Assembly (NCBI GenBank): GCA_945933905.1
Contig: CAMEQX010000090.1
Coordinates: forward strand, 1 to 6,036
Reading direction: 5' to 3'
DNA: 6,036 bases
DNA from: an uncultured Clostridia bacterium
GTDB taxonomy: Bacteria; Bacillota; Clostridia; Oscillospirales; Ruminococcaceae
Shown: positions 1 to 6,036 of the stretch, piece after piece
How the letters are laid out: every line of letters begins with the position of its first letter
How positions within the stretch are numbered: the stretch's first letter is position 1
Notes under the pieces: model-generated
Database searches by the model: none
What the model saw: the letters and a program-made list of their open reading frames with translations, nothing else
What the model was told of the DNA's origin: nothing
Translations under genes and position numbers: made by a program

Positions 1-426
1 CCGGACGCTACCGATGAGGAGTGCATTGCGGCGGCGAAGCTGGCGAATGCGGACGGATTTATCAGAATGCTGTCGGACGGCTACAACACGGTGCTGAAGG
101 GCGACGGAAGCGGGCTTTCTCAGGGACAGCGGCAGCTGATTTCGATTGCGAGAGCGGCGGTTGCCGACCCGCCCGTGATGATTTTGGACGAAGCGACAAG
201 CTCGATTGATACGAGAACGGAGGCTATCGTTCAAAAGGGAATGGACGCGCTGATGAAGGGAAGAACGGTGTTTGTTATCGCGCACAGATTGTCAACGGTC
301 AAGAATTCCGATGTGATTATGGTTCTCGACCACGGAAGAATTATCGAGCGCGGTTCGCACGAAAAGCTGATTGCCGAAAAGGGACAGTATTATCGGCTTT
401 ACACGGGCGCGTTTGAGCTGGAGTAA
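1..426 (+). CDS. ABC exporter ATP-binding domain, C-terminal end (5'-truncated)
   Basis: This is the last 141 residues of an ABC transporter subunit, open from the first base of the window, so the start and any membrane domain lie outside. Visible in order are the signature LSQGQ (residues 39-43 of the fragment, a common variant of LSGGQ), Walker B VMILDE (59-64), the D-loop SSID (67-70) and the switch histidine in AHRLSTV (H95). The end (HGRIIERGSHEKLI, then a tyrosine-rich tail) is typical of fused membrane-plus-ATPase half-transporters of the ABCB/MsbA/LmrA type, which hydrolyse ATP at the inner membrane face to export lipids, drugs or peptides. Walker A and the Q-loop are missing only because of the window edge. 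The substrate cannot be told. The gene ends a transcription unit, since a strong terminator follows 8 bp after the stop. The family call is firm; the exporter subtype is inferred. Confidence 0.95.
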   Translation, partial: PDATDEECIAAAKLANADGFIRMLSDGYNTVLKGDGSGLSQGQRQLISIARAAVADPPVMILDEATSSIDTRTEAIVQKGMDALMKGRTVFVIAHRLSTVKNSDVIMVLDHGRIIERGSHEKLIAEKGQYYRLYTGAFELE

Positions 427-434
427 ACAAAAAG

Positions 435-463
435 GACGCTTTTCAATGAAAGGCGTCTTTTTT
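435..463 (+). terminator. Rho-independent terminator of the ABC transporter gene
   Basis: A 10-bp stem (GACGCTTTTC, 435-444, with GAAAGGCGTC, 448-457, including one T-G wobble) closes a 3-nt AAT loop and is followed by six T residues at 458-463. An A-run just upstream could extend the stem by pairing with the T-run, so weaker termination on the other strand is possible. It lies 8 bp after the ABC gene stop. Confidence 0.93.
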
Positions 464-483
464 ATACTATAATAATTGTGCTG

Positions 484-538
484 CCGCATAAAAAGTCCGA
501 AACAACCTTTTGCGGTCATTTCGGACTTTGCGGTTTTT
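484..538. terminator. Bidirectional terminator between convergent genes
   Basis: An 11-bp perfect inverted repeat (AAAGTCCGAAA at 492-502, TTTCGGACTTT at 519-529) encloses a 16-nt loop. On the plus strand the stem can be lengthened by CCGCA (484-488) with TGCGG (529-533) around a small bulge, and it is followed by TTTTT at 534-538. On the minus strand the core 8-bp stem is followed directly by TTTTT (494-490). It lies about 54 bp downstream of the stop of the minus-strand zinc-ribbon gene and is probably its terminator. It also backs up the first terminator for plus-strand readthrough. Confidence 0.85.
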
Positions 539-582
539 ATTCACCTATATTCCCGAAAACGAGGATTTTTCCGATATGTAGA

Positions 583-1071
583 TTAGCCCTTCTTGTTTCC
601 GCAGCCCTTGCAGAAGTTTGCGGACGCGTTGTTCGAGGTACCGCAGTTTGTGCAAATCCACGGCTGAGCCTCGGCAACGGGCTGAGCAACAGGAGCGGGA
701 GCAGGCTGCGGAACGGGCGCAGGAGCAGGCTGCTGGTACTGCGGCTGAACAGGCTGCTGATACTGAGGCTGAACGGGCTGCTGATAGGGATTTGTGGGTG
801 TGGAAGAAATGGGCAGATTTGTGTAAGCGTTCTCAGAAAGCTGAGGAAGATTGTTCTGCTTGCGGTAGGTCTGGTCCATACGCATCTCAACGTTGTTGGA
901 ATGCTCGAGGTAAACCATAAGAATTGTGAAATAGAACAGCGCGGGCATAAAAATGCTGCAGAATGTCACGAAATTCTTCGCAAGCGCTGCGCCTACGATA
1001 GCTCCGACAGTACCGAGAACAAGAACAACCCACGCCAAAATAAAGCCTATTTTTCTCCAAAGTGATTTCAT
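583..1071 (-). CDS. Small membrane protein with Gln/Pro-rich repeats and C-terminal zinc ribbon
   Basis: The product has 162 residues. The start at 1071 is chosen because AGGAGG lies 7 nt upstream (1084-1079). A longer reading frame from 1134 would begin inside the promoter. Residues 8-30 and 34-55 are two hydrophobic helices separated by only a few residues (a hairpin). Residues 95-132 are a Tyr/Gln/Pro/Ala-rich linker with QPQYQQPV repeats and PAPAPV blocks. The end carries a Cys4 zinc ribbon, C140-x2-C143-x10-C154-x2-C157, in a frame typical of short prokaryotic zinc-ribbon domains (WICTNCGT...NFCKGCG). The likely topology is both ends in the cytoplasm, with the linker holding the ribbon away from the membrane; this is inferred. 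Small zinc-ribbon membrane proteins of this build are common and mostly uncharacterised in Clostridia. The ribbon could bind protein or nucleic acid, but no function can be assigned. It is a single-gene unit with its own promoter and terminator. Confidence 0.9.
   Translation of the reverse strand: MKSLWRKIGFILAWVVLVLGTVGAIVGAALAKNFVTFCSIFMPALFYFTILMVYLEHSNNVEMRMDQTYRKQNNLPQLSENAYTNLPISSTPTNPYQQPVQPQYQQPVQPQYQQPAPAPVPQPAPAPVAQPVAEAQPWICTNCGTSNNASANFCKGCGNKKG
726..788 (-). repeat. 24-bp tandem repeat coding the QPQYQQPV linker
   Basis: Two adjacent 24-bp copies (726-749 and 750-773) differ at two positions, and a partial, diverged third copy covers 774-788. They lie in frame in the zinc-ribbon membrane protein gene and each full copy encodes the octapeptide QPQYQQPV or a variant. 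Neighbouring DNA at about 680-725 encodes a related PAPAPV repeat. In-frame units of this kind can change copy number by slippage without breaking the gene. Confidence 0.85.
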
Positions 1072-1078
1072 AATAAAT

Positions 1079-1084
1079 CCTCCT
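1079..1084 (-). promoter_or_regulatory. Ribosome binding site fixing the zinc-ribbon gene start
   Basis: Read on the minus strand this is a full AGGAGG, with 7 nt to the ATG at 1071. It settles the start in favour of the 162-residue product rather than the upstream ATG at 1134, which has no such site. Confidence 0.92.
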
Positions 1085-1103
1085 GAATGAATTGTTTTTT
1101 TAT

Positions 1104-1117
1104 TAGGATAAATCCTA
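1104..1117. promoter_or_regulatory. 14-bp palindrome at the minus-strand transcription start (candidate operator)
   Basis: TAGGAT-AA-ATCCTA is a perfect inverted repeat with 6-bp arms and a 2-bp spacer. It lies 5 bp downstream of the -10 box of the minus-strand promoter, so it covers roughly +1 to +13 of the predicted transcript. This is a classic place for a repressor. The regulator is not identifiable from the sequence. A chance palindrome in AT-rich DNA cannot be excluded. Confidence 0.45.
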
Positions 1118-1122
1118 TTTTG

Positions 1123-1151
1123 ATTATAGCACACGATTTTTATTTTGTCAA
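1123..1151 (-). promoter_or_regulatory. Perfect-consensus sigma-A promoter of the zinc-ribbon gene
   Basis: On the minus strand, TTGACA (1151-1146) and TATAAT (1128-1123) are separated by exactly 17 bp. A TG one base ahead of the -10 box adds an extended -10 element. The predicted start is near 1116, giving a leader of about 45 nt. Such a full match suggests high basal transcription unless it is repressed. Confidence 0.92.
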
Positions 1152-1193
1152 TGGGGCAATCGTCATTTTCACCTATTTTTTTACTTTATCCCC

Positions 1194-1222
1194 TTGAAAA
1201 ATTCGTGAAAAAATGTTATAAT
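1194..1222 (+). promoter_or_regulatory. Sigma-A promoter of the aspS operon
   Basis: TTGAAA (1194-1199), a 17-bp spacer and TATAAT (1217-1222), with TG at 1214-1215 as an extended -10 element. Transcription should start near 1229, leaving about 45 nt before the aspS ATG. That is too short for a T-box leader, and no stem-loop leader or attenuator is visible. The promoter faces away from the minus-strand promoter, and the two -35 boxes are 42 bp apart. Confidence 0.9.
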
Positions 1223-1273
1223 AACTTGATATGTAAAAAATCTCCGAAAAGGATATTAAAAGAGGTATAGATT

Positions 1274-3046
1274 ATGGATACAATGAAAGGCTTAAAAAGA
1301 ACCTGTTACTGTAATGAAGTCACGCTGGAGGCGGGCGAAGTCACCGTCGGCGGCTGGGTTGCGCGTGTTCGCGATAAGGGCGGAATTATCTTCATCGACC
1401 TGCGCGACAGAACCGGTATCGTCCAGCTCACCTTTGATGAAACAACCGAAAAAAGCATTTTCGAGAAGGCAGAGTCCGTGCGCTCCGAGGACGTGCTTAT
1501 GGTTAAGGGAATTGTCCGCGCGCGTGAAAGCGTGAACAGCGAGATTAAGACGGGAAATGTCGAGATTTTGCCGACGGAGCTGCGTATTCTCTCGAAAGCG
1601 CAGACGCCGCCCTTTGAAATCGTGAACAACTCCAAGACAAACGAGGAGCTTCGTCTGAAATACCGCTATCTTGACCTCAGAAGAAAGCCGCTTCAGGACA
1701 ACCTGATTATGCGCCACAAAATCGCAAAGTGCGCGCGCGACTATTTCTACGAGAACGGCTTCCTTGAAATCGAAACGCCGATGATGATTAAGTCAACGCC
1801 CGAGGGCGCGCGCGACTATATCGTGCCTTCGCGTATCCACAACGGCAAATTCTACGCGCTTCCGCAGTCGCCGCAGATGTACAAGCAGCTTTTGATGATT
1901 TCGGGCTTTGACCGCTACATTCAGCTTGCGCGCTGCTTCCGTGATGAAGACCTTCGCGCCGACAGACAGCCCGAGTTCACGCAGATTGACCTTGAGATGT
2001 CTTTTGTTGACACGGACGATATTCTCGAGTGCTTGGAAGGCTTTATAAAGCGGCTTTACAAGGAAATCCTGAACGTTGATATCGAAACGCCGCTTCCTCG
2101 TCTGACCTTTGACGAGGCGATGAACAGATACGGCTCGGATAAGCCCGACACGCGCTTTGAAATGGAAATCACCGACCTTTCGGAAACCGTTAAGGACAGC
2201 GATTTTGTTGTGTTCAAGAGCGCGCTGGAAAATGGCGGCTCGGTTCGCGGTATCGTGGCGAAAAACGGCGCGGAGAAGCTCTCCCGCAAAGAAATGGACA
2301 AGCTCACCGAGTTTGTCAAGGGTATCGGTGCAAAGGGACTTGCTTACGTTCGCTGGGTTGAGGACGCGCCCGCCTGCTCTTTCGGAAAGTTTATGAAAGA
2401 GGGCGAGCTTGAGAAAATCCTCGCGGCGCTCGGCTGCGAAAAGGGCGACGCGGCGCTTATTGTCGCGGACAAGGACAAGGTTGTGCTCCCGACGCTGGGC
2501 GCGCTCCGCTTGAAAGTGGCAAAGCAGCTTGACATTATTCCGGAAAAGTGGAATTTCGTGTGGATAACCGAGTTCCCGTTCTTTGAATTTGACGAGGAAA
2601 AGGGCGAATGGGCGGCTATGCACCACCCCTTCACAATGCCGATTGAGGAGCATATTCAGTATCTCGACAGCGACAAGGGACGCGTCCGCGCGAAGTGCTA
2701 TGACCTTGTGCTGAACGGCGTGGAGCTGCTTTCGGGCTCTATCAGAATAAACAACCCCGAGCTTCAGCAGAAAATGTTCGAGATGCTCGGAATGACGGAC
2801 GAGGAAATTCAACTGAAATTCGGCTTCCTCGTGGACGCTTACAAGTACGCGGCTCCTCCTCACGGCGGCGCGGGAATTGGCTTGGACAGACTCGCGATGC
2901 TGATGTGCGGGTGCGACAGCCTGCGTGATGTAATCGCGTTCCCGAAGGTTCAGAACGCGTCCGAGCTTATGAGCGAAGCACCCGGAACCGTTTCCGAGGA
3001 GCAGCTCGCGGAGCTTGGAATTTCGATTGTAAACAGCGAAGAATAA
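1274..3046 (+). CDS. aspS: Aspartyl-tRNA synthetase, bacterial type
   Basis: This class II enzyme charges tRNA-Asp with aspartate in the cytoplasm using ATP. The 590 residues match the usual bacterial length. The N-terminal OB-fold anticodon-binding domain (about 22-105) contains GGWVARVRDKGG...FIDLRDR. The catalytic core has motif 1 around FLEIETPMM (163-171), the QSPQMYKQLLM segment (198-208), motif 2 FRDEDLRADRQPEFTQIDLE (222-241) and motif 3 GAGIGLDRLAML (532-543). The bacteria-specific GAD insertion spans about 300-420. The ATG at 1274 is preferred over the one three codons on because AGAGG lies 8 nt upstream (1261-1265). It leads an apparent operon: the next gene starts 11 bp after its stop with no terminator between. 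Position 35, in the RDxGG loop used to separate discriminating from non-discriminating enzymes, is Lys rather than the usual Leu or His, so whether it also charges tRNA-Asn is not predictable here. Confidence 0.98.
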   Translation: MDTMKGLKRTCYCNEVTLEAGEVTVGGWVARVRDKGGIIFIDLRDRTGIVQLTFDETTEKSIFEKAESVRSEDVLMVKGIVRARESVNSEIKTGNVEILPTELRILSKAQTPPFEIVNNSKTNEELRLKYRYLDLRRKPLQDNLIMRHKIAKCARDYFYENGFLEIETPMMIKSTPEGARDYIVPSRIHNGKFYALPQSPQMYKQLLMISGFDRYIQLARCFRDEDLRADRQPEFTQIDLEMSFVDTDDILECLEGFIKRLYKEILNVDIETPLPRLTFDEAMNRYGSDKPDTRFEMEITDLSETVKDSDFVVFKSALENGGSVRGIVAKNGAEKLSRKEMDKLTEFVKGIGAKGLAYVRWVEDAPACSFGKFMKEGELEKILAALGCEKGDAALIVADKDKVVLPTLGALRLKVAKQLDIIPEKWNFVWITEFPFFEFDEEKGEWAAMHHPFTMPIEEHIQYLDSDKGRVRAKCYDLVLNGVELLSGSIRINNPELQQKMFEMLGMTDEEIQLKFGFLVDAYKYAAPPHGGAGIGLDRLAMLMCGCDSLRDVIAFPKVQNASELMSEAPGTVSEEQLAELGISIVNSEE

Positions 3047-3057
3047 CCGAGGTTTTT

Positions 3058-3525
3058 ATGGATAAAAGAGAGTATAAGCAGCTTATTTCAATGTCCGCGA
3101 ACGGTGACGCAAAGGCTTTCTCAAAACTGTACGAGAGCGTTTACCGCGATATGTATTACACCGCGTTCTACTCGCTCAAAAACGACGACGACGCAATCGA
3201 AGCGGTGACGGGAGCGGCACGCGATGGGTTCAACTCCGCGGCAAGACTGAGGACGGAAGCGCAGTTTCGCGTGTTTATGATGAGAACGCTCTGCGCGAGG
3301 ATTAAGATGTTCTTCAAGGAATACTCGGACAGCGAGCTCAAAGGCAAACAGCCCGCGCTCAAAAAAATGCTTTTTACGCTGCCGGATATCGAAAGGCTGC
3401 TTATAGTTATGCACGTCGGCGGGAGGTTTTCGCTTGAGGAAACCGCCGCATTTGCGGGAATGACCGTAGGCGGCGTGAGAAAAAGAATTAACAAAGCGAA
3501 GGAAACGCTTGGAATAGAAGATTAA
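3058..3525 (+). CDS. Divergent ECF-type RNA polymerase sigma factor
   Basis: The 155-residue product has the two-domain build of an extracytoplasmic-function sigma factor. A helical sigma-2-like region (about 15-90) starts at GDAKAFSKLYESVYRDMYY. A short linker follows, then a sigma-4-like region (about 105-153) with LPDIERLLIVMHVGGRFSLEETA and a helix-turn-helix SLEETAAFAGMTVGGVRKRI. Region 4 is a good family match. Region 2 is not: where ECF factors normally carry DAEDLVQExF to grip core polymerase, this has DAIEAVTGAARDGF (45-58), lacking the Gln-acid pair and the aromatic. It may be a low-activity or specialised sigma, or a sigma-derived DNA-binding protein. It sits 11 bp after aspS and 23 bp before a large transmembrane gene that could be its regulator. 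GAGG lies 5 nt before the ATG (3049-3052). The family is confident; activity is uncertain. Confidence 0.82.
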   Translation: MDKREYKQLISMSANGDAKAFSKLYESVYRDMYYTAFYSLKNDDDAIEAVTGAARDGFNSAARLRTEAQFRVFMMRTLCARIKMFFKEYSDSELKGKQPALKKMLFTLPDIERLLIVMHVGGRFSLEETAAFAGMTVGGVRKRINKAKETLGIED

Positions 3526-3536
3526 CGGGGAAAATC

Positions 3537-3541
3537 AGGAG
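3537..3541 (+). promoter_or_regulatory. Ribosome binding site fixing the start of the large transmembrane gene
   Basis: AGGAG with 7 nt to the ATG at 3549. It selects this ATG over the in-frame ATGs at 3564 and 3576, which have no comparable site. It lies between the sigma gene stop (3525) and the next start, consistent with translation from a shared message. Confidence 0.85.
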
Positions 3542-3548
3542 TGAGAAA

Positions 3549-6008
3549 ATGATTTGTGAGGAAATGCGCGCGGAAATGCGGCGGAAGGTTGTGCCCGAAA
3601 ACGTCATTCCGCAGAATATAATCGAATATCTTATGGACGATTCGGCGGAATTGCCCGAGCTTGACGCGTTCACGTTCCTCAACCGTCTGAGAGCGCTCGG
3701 AATAGGCTCGGCGGATTTCCAGTATTTGCTTGAAGCGTGTGACGCGCCGAAGGAGTGCGTTGAAAAGGTAAAGCGAAATCCCGCGATGAATTTGCAAAAC
3801 CTTATCCTCACGCTTGAAAGCTCGGGGCTTACCGCGCAGGACTACACGATTATGCTCTACACGGCGCGGCAAATCTGGGAGCAGACGCTCACAATCCGCC
3901 TTGAAAAAACATCCGAGACGGCTGACGAGATTGACGAGGAAACCGAGGAAAATCCCGAGCAAATTCCCGTGGAGGAAATCGAGACTGTTCCCGAGGAAAA
4001 CGCGGCAGATGATGACGACGAGGATTTTGACGAGCCGTCGCTTGCCGAGGTTCTTGAACAGGTGAGGCTGCTTGAGCGGGAGATGTCCTATCACGGCGAT
4101 GACGAGGACGAGCCCGAAAAGCTCCCCGAAATCGCTCCCGAAGAGCCCGAAGCGCCTTCGATTGAACAGGCGGAAATCGCTTATGACGAAGAACCCGAGC
4201 AGTCCGCGCGAAATGTCGGCGGCTTAACCTCGGATTTCTCGAAGATTTTCGATAAAATCAAGGAAAATAAGCAAGCCGAGCGCGAGGAAGCGCAGAATTC
4301 CGCGCCGGAAGCCGATGATGATTATTCCGATGAAGACGAGGAGCCTGTCGCGAAGAGCGTTGGCGCTTTGCCCACGGGAACGCTTTCCGTGACGAAAATT
4401 CTCGCGGGAATGCAAAAATCCGCTCCCCAAACCCCCGCTCCCCAAAACGATGATATCGGTGATGAGGACGGCAATGAGGAAGAAATCGACGATATGGGCG
4501 ATGAGGAAGCCGAAATCAGCGCCGATGAGGATTACGAGGACGAGAATTTTGAGGACACTTCGTCGCTGGTTCATATCGACCAGACGCTTTTCAGGAAACC
4601 CAAGAACATTCCCGTGAGAAAAGCAGAGCCCGTTGAGGAAGACGAGCCCGATGATGAAGAATACGAGGATTACGACGAAGACGAGGAGTATGACGAGGAC
4701 GAGCGCACAAAGCAAATCCGCCGAACTCCGAAAAAATATCACATAAAAGCGCTTGTTGCGGGAGCGGTAGGAGCGGCGGCGCTCACCGTGCTTTCCGTGG
4801 CGGCGGGAACCTTTTCAAAAAAATCTCCCGAAATCTTTTTCGCCGAGGGCAACGACGATATCTTCTCGGAGATTTACAATTCCTACACCGCGAAAAATAT
4901 GGGCGGAGAGACAATCTGCGAATTCACCGATACCTGCGAGATTTTCGGCGATTTGCTGATAAACAAAAACGGCACGACAAGCTTTTCCGATGACAAAAAC
5001 GTTTACACGATAACAAGCGAGAGCGTTTCCACCGAGAGCTTCAACGGCACAATGCTCAACGCCGCGAAATATATCATTCCCCCGAATAAAACCAAAATCG
5101 TCACGTCGTTCTGGCAGAATGACGAGCTTTACTGCGTGTTCTCGGGCGACAAAAACGATAAGGGCGAGAAAGAATGCGGCTATATGAAAATCAAGGACGG
5201 CACCACGCTCTTTACCGTGCGTCAGGACGGCGTTCTCACGGATTTCTCGCTTGAGGACGGGAAAATCGCGCTTGGTTCGGTTTATGTTCCCGTTTATTCG
5301 AGAAGCTTCTCGGCAAGCGACACAGATGTTTTTCTCCCGCGTTTGGGCAAGGGCGAGAAAGCCCCGCTCACCTATGAAAATATTGCTTTAAGCGGCACGG
5401 ACGGCTGTTCTTTCGCGGTCTGCGCGGAATACACCCTTGAAAGCGGCGAAAACACCGCGGCAAAGGCTGTTCTCGGAAACCCTGTTTCTGCGAGCGCCGA
5501 TTTCAGAGCCGCTCTCAACGGCAAAACCGAGGAAAGCGAATATGGCGTGCTGATTGATTTCAAGGCGGAGCTTTCATCAAAAAAATGCGAGAAAATCATC
5601 GCTGCTGCGTTCGGAGAGGGCTTTGCTGTTACGCTTGAGGGCGAAAACGCGAATATCAGAAACTCAACCTTTGCGGCGAAATGCGCGCTTTCAAACTTCG
5701 CGGAGAACGCCGAAAAGCTGAAAATCATCGACAAAAATCTGCTTGTCGGCAACAAGGACGGCTTCTTCTCGGCATTTAACTGCGCAAATCCCGCCGAGCC
5801 CGCCGCCGTTAAGCTCACGAAAACAAACGGCATCGTTTCGGGTGACAACGCGGCGCTGTTCAGCATAGAAAACGGACTTACGATTACCTATTATAAGAAC
5901 GAGGACGGCGTGGCGAAGGTTCTCGGAAGATATCAGAAATCGTTCTCGGACGAGGAGCTGAAAACGCTTGTCCTGAAGGGCGCGGAAACAACCGCCTTTG
6001 CGGACAAT
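3549..6008 (+). CDS. Large single-pass membrane protein: acidic cytoplasmic region, beta-propeller-like ectodomain (3'-truncated)
   Basis: The frame stays open for 820 codons up to the adapter junction, so the C-terminus is missing. Residues 1-120 are a mostly helical, neutral domain. Residues 123-385 are extremely Asp/Glu-rich and probably disordered, broken by three non-acidic islands (222-242, 270-299, 338-358). A basic patch (386-400, RTKQIRRTPKK) precedes one membrane helix (401-422), which by the positive-inside rule puts the N-terminus in the cytoplasm and the rest outside. The exported part resembles the bacterial secreted beta-propeller family distantly related to WD-40 (Pfam Beta_propel type). 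One matching segment is FLPRLGKGEKAPLTYENI...AEYTLESG...KAVLG (595-643). The other is LLVGNKDGFFSAFNCANPAEP...LFSIENGLTITYY (731-782), which matches in order the GlxlslFDVsdPxxP...kallfdxekgl pattern I recall for that family. No HxxxCxxC zinc anti-sigma motif is present (Cys at 3, 64 and 70 only in the first domain). Its place directly after an ECF sigma gene suggests a membrane partner or anti-sigma; that role is inference. Confidence 0.85.
3915..4703 (+). repeat. Acidic low-complexity coding region (GAN-codon rich)
   Basis: Codons GAG, GAA, GAT and GAC dominate this in-frame stretch, which encodes residues 123-385 of the large membrane protein. The densest block is EEYEDYDEDEEYDEDE (370-385), directly before the basic membrane-proximal patch. 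A small direct repeat (CCGCTCCCCAAA at 4420-4431 and 4435-4446) encodes an APQTPAPQ turn. Read backwards, the GAN codons become NTC codons for Leu/Ile/Val/Phe, which creates a false hydrophobic antisense frame. Confidence 0.8.
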
Positions 6009-6036
6009 AGATCGGAAGAGCACACGTCTGAACTCC
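6009..6036. other. Illumina TruSeq adapter contamination at contig end
   Basis: All 28 terminal bases match the start of the standard TruSeq indexed adapter, beginning AGATCGGAAGAGC and ending CTGAACTCC. They are a library artefact, not genomic sequence. The apparent last residues of the large membrane protein after A-D-N (from codon 821 on) are therefore not real. Confidence 0.98.

Noticed and set aside
478..1065. Plus-strand frames opposite the zinc-ribbon gene, including a Glu/Ala/Gln-rich one at 618-920
   Set aside because: They are shadows of the repeat-coding minus-strand gene. They lack ribosome sites and begin within a terminator or inside the gene.
1072..1134. Longer N-terminus for the zinc-ribbon protein starting at 1134
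   Set aside because: The upstream ATG would lie before the predicted transcription start (about 1116). The perfect AGGAGG supports the start at 1071.
1250..1255. AGGATA in the aspS leader as a second half-site of the 1104-1117 palindrome
   Set aside because: It is a single six-base half-site in AT-rich DNA with no matching arm, too likely by chance to call.
1223..1273. T-box or other riboswitch leader for aspS
   Set aside because: The leader is only about 45 nt, with no T-box sequence, no specifier stem and no terminator. The best local pairing (TCC with GGA near 1243-1252) is only 3 bp.
1793..2863. Antisense frame of 356 codons opposite aspS
   Set aside because: It is fully inside aspS, which has every family motif. 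The translation matches no family and reflects biased third positions of the sense gene.
4224..4742. Antisense frame of 172 codons that looks like a hydrophobic membrane protein
   Set aside because: It is the mirror of the acidic coding region: GAN codons reverse to NTC codons for Leu/Ile/Val/Phe. It has no ribosome site and lies inside a well-supported gene.
5372..6023. Minus-strand frames opposite the ectodomain region
   Set aside because: The sense frame is open for 820 codons with recognisable segments. The antisense frames have no motifs, and one of them begins within the adapter.

Overview
The window looks like part of a contig from a low-to-mid GC Firmicute. A gut-type Clostridia member (Oscillospiraceae/Ruminococcaceae-like) is my best guess. 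The evidence is consensus TTGACA/TATAAT promoters, strong AGGAGG-type ribosome sites, rho-independent terminators with U-tracts, and a zinc-ribbon membrane protein and sigma/transmembrane pair of the kind common in that group. The taxonomic call is inference. No RNA gene, CRISPR array or insertion sequence was seen.

Layout: (1) Positions 1-426 hold the 3' end of an ABC exporter gene (+), closed by a strong terminator. (2) A second, bidirectional terminator follows. It serves a convergent minus-strand gene (583-1071) for a small two-helix membrane protein with a Gln/Pro repeat region and a C-terminal Cys4 zinc ribbon. (3) The interval 1072-1273 is a divergent promoter region. It has two well-formed sigma-A promoters, both with extended -10 elements, and a 14-bp palindrome at the predicted start of the minus-strand transcript. 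(4) aspS (aspartyl-tRNA synthetase) runs 1274-3046. Just 11 bp later comes a gene for a divergent ECF-type sigma factor (3058-3525). After 23 bp more comes a very large gene (from 3549) that runs off the end without a stop.

The large product has a helical N-terminal domain, about 260 residues of extremely acidic low-complexity sequence, one membrane helix at residues 401-422, and an exported C-terminal part that resembles the bacterial secreted beta-propeller family. The sigma-like protein and this single-pass protein form a plausible sigma/transmembrane regulator pair, apparently read from the aspS promoter. This is the most interesting part of the window. The sigma-like protein lacks the usual core-binding motif and the partner lacks a classical zinc anti-sigma motif, so the mechanism is open.

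The last 28 bases (6009-6036) exactly match the start of the Illumina TruSeq adapter. They are not genomic DNA, so the true sequence ends at about 6008.
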